Below are positions 63,865 to 64,000 of a stretch of 64,000 nt of DNA, in pieces. The notes below the pieces were generated by a model. The model had not been told where the DNA came from and made no database searches. It was given only the letters and a program-made list of their open reading frames with translations. Location: assembly GCF_000732615.1 (NCBI RefSeq), contig NZ_JPGL01000020.1:124001-188000 (forward strand). The letters run 5' to 3'. Numbering within the stretch: the first letter of the stretch is position 1; every line of letters starts with the position of its first letter. The DNA is from Burkholderia paludis. GTDB taxonomy: Bacteria > Pseudomonadota > Gammaproteobacteria > Burkholderiales > Burkholderiaceae. Position numbers and translations under genes: made by a program.

Positions 63865-64000
63865 ATGACGCACCCGATACCCAACCTCCTGACGATTGCC
63901 GGCTCCGATTCGGGCGGCGGCGCGGGCATCCAGGCCGACCTGAAGACGTTCTCCGCGCTCGGCGCCTACGGCGCCAGCGCGATTACCGCGCTGACCGCGC
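63865..64000 (+). CDS. thiD: Hydroxymethylpyrimidine (phosphate) kinase, partial
   Basis: The first 45 codons of a ribokinase-fold protein, cut by the window end. '[20 protein letters not shown]' is the ThiD N-terminal signature, and '[15 protein letters not shown]' follows. It phosphorylates HMP and HMP-P for thiamine. A GC-rich 8-bp hairpin (63834-63855) lies about 10 bases before the ATG. Confidence 0.93.
   Translation, partial: MTHPIPNLLTIAGSDSGGGAGIQADLKTFSALGAYGASAITALTA

Overview
The window is about 64 kb of high-GC chromosomal DNA from a beta-proteobacterium. Gene order, protein sequences and codon use fit Burkholderia sensu stricto, most likely the B. cepacia complex; the species cannot be fixed from the sequence alone. 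Nearly all of it is housekeeping core genome, densely packed. I see no insertion sequence, prophage, CRISPR array, tRNA or rRNA gene.

Layout. 1-5.2 kb: small accessory-type genes: a cut-off HEAT-repeat protein, a DUF971 protein, a beta-hydroxyacid dehydrogenase, a Nudix hydrolase, a YjaB-like acetyltransferase, a TetR regulator divergent from a DJ-1/PfpI protein across a palindromic operator, and a DEDDh exonuclease. 5.5-9.3 kb: guanine nucleotide operon guaB / membrane protein / guaA on the minus strand. 9.3-12.9 kb: a small island (HTH regulator, beta-propeller protein, EamA transporter). 12.9-14.3 kb: rnfH-ratA divergent from smpB. 14.5-15.9 kb: nfeD-qmcA membrane pair. 16.1-19.7 kb: ppsA and its regulator ppsR, divergent across a strikingly symmetric intergenic region.

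19.8-35.5 kb is one long minus-strand array for translation and envelope assembly, in transcription order rpsB, tsf, pyrH, frr, uppS, cdsA, dxr, rseP, bamA, skp, lpxD, fabZ, lpxA, lpxB, rnhB, trmH. It joins ribosome factors, UMP kinase, isoprenoid, phospholipid and lipid A synthesis, and outer-membrane protein assembly. Divergent from it are map, glnD and an rluB-type pseudouridine synthase whose N-terminal half is a 135-bp tandem repeat (35.9-41.5 kb).

41.6-50.3 kb (minus strand): an EamA transporter, then smc, zipA, ligA, def. 50.4-55.1 kb (plus strand): lysine/diaminopimelate genes dapC, dapD, an ArsC-like protein, dapE, then prmB. 55.2-64 kb: cardiolipin synthase, glutathione peroxidase, an ABC-F ATPase, a small unknown protein, radA, alr, lplT and the start of thiD.

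Intrinsic terminators are clear at several gene ends. Three sit just upstream of a gene (guaA, tsf, dapE), where they may act as attenuators. I found no convincing new multi-gene system. The observations most worth following are the symmetric ppsA/ppsR control region, the rluB minisatellite, and the operon-internal hairpins.
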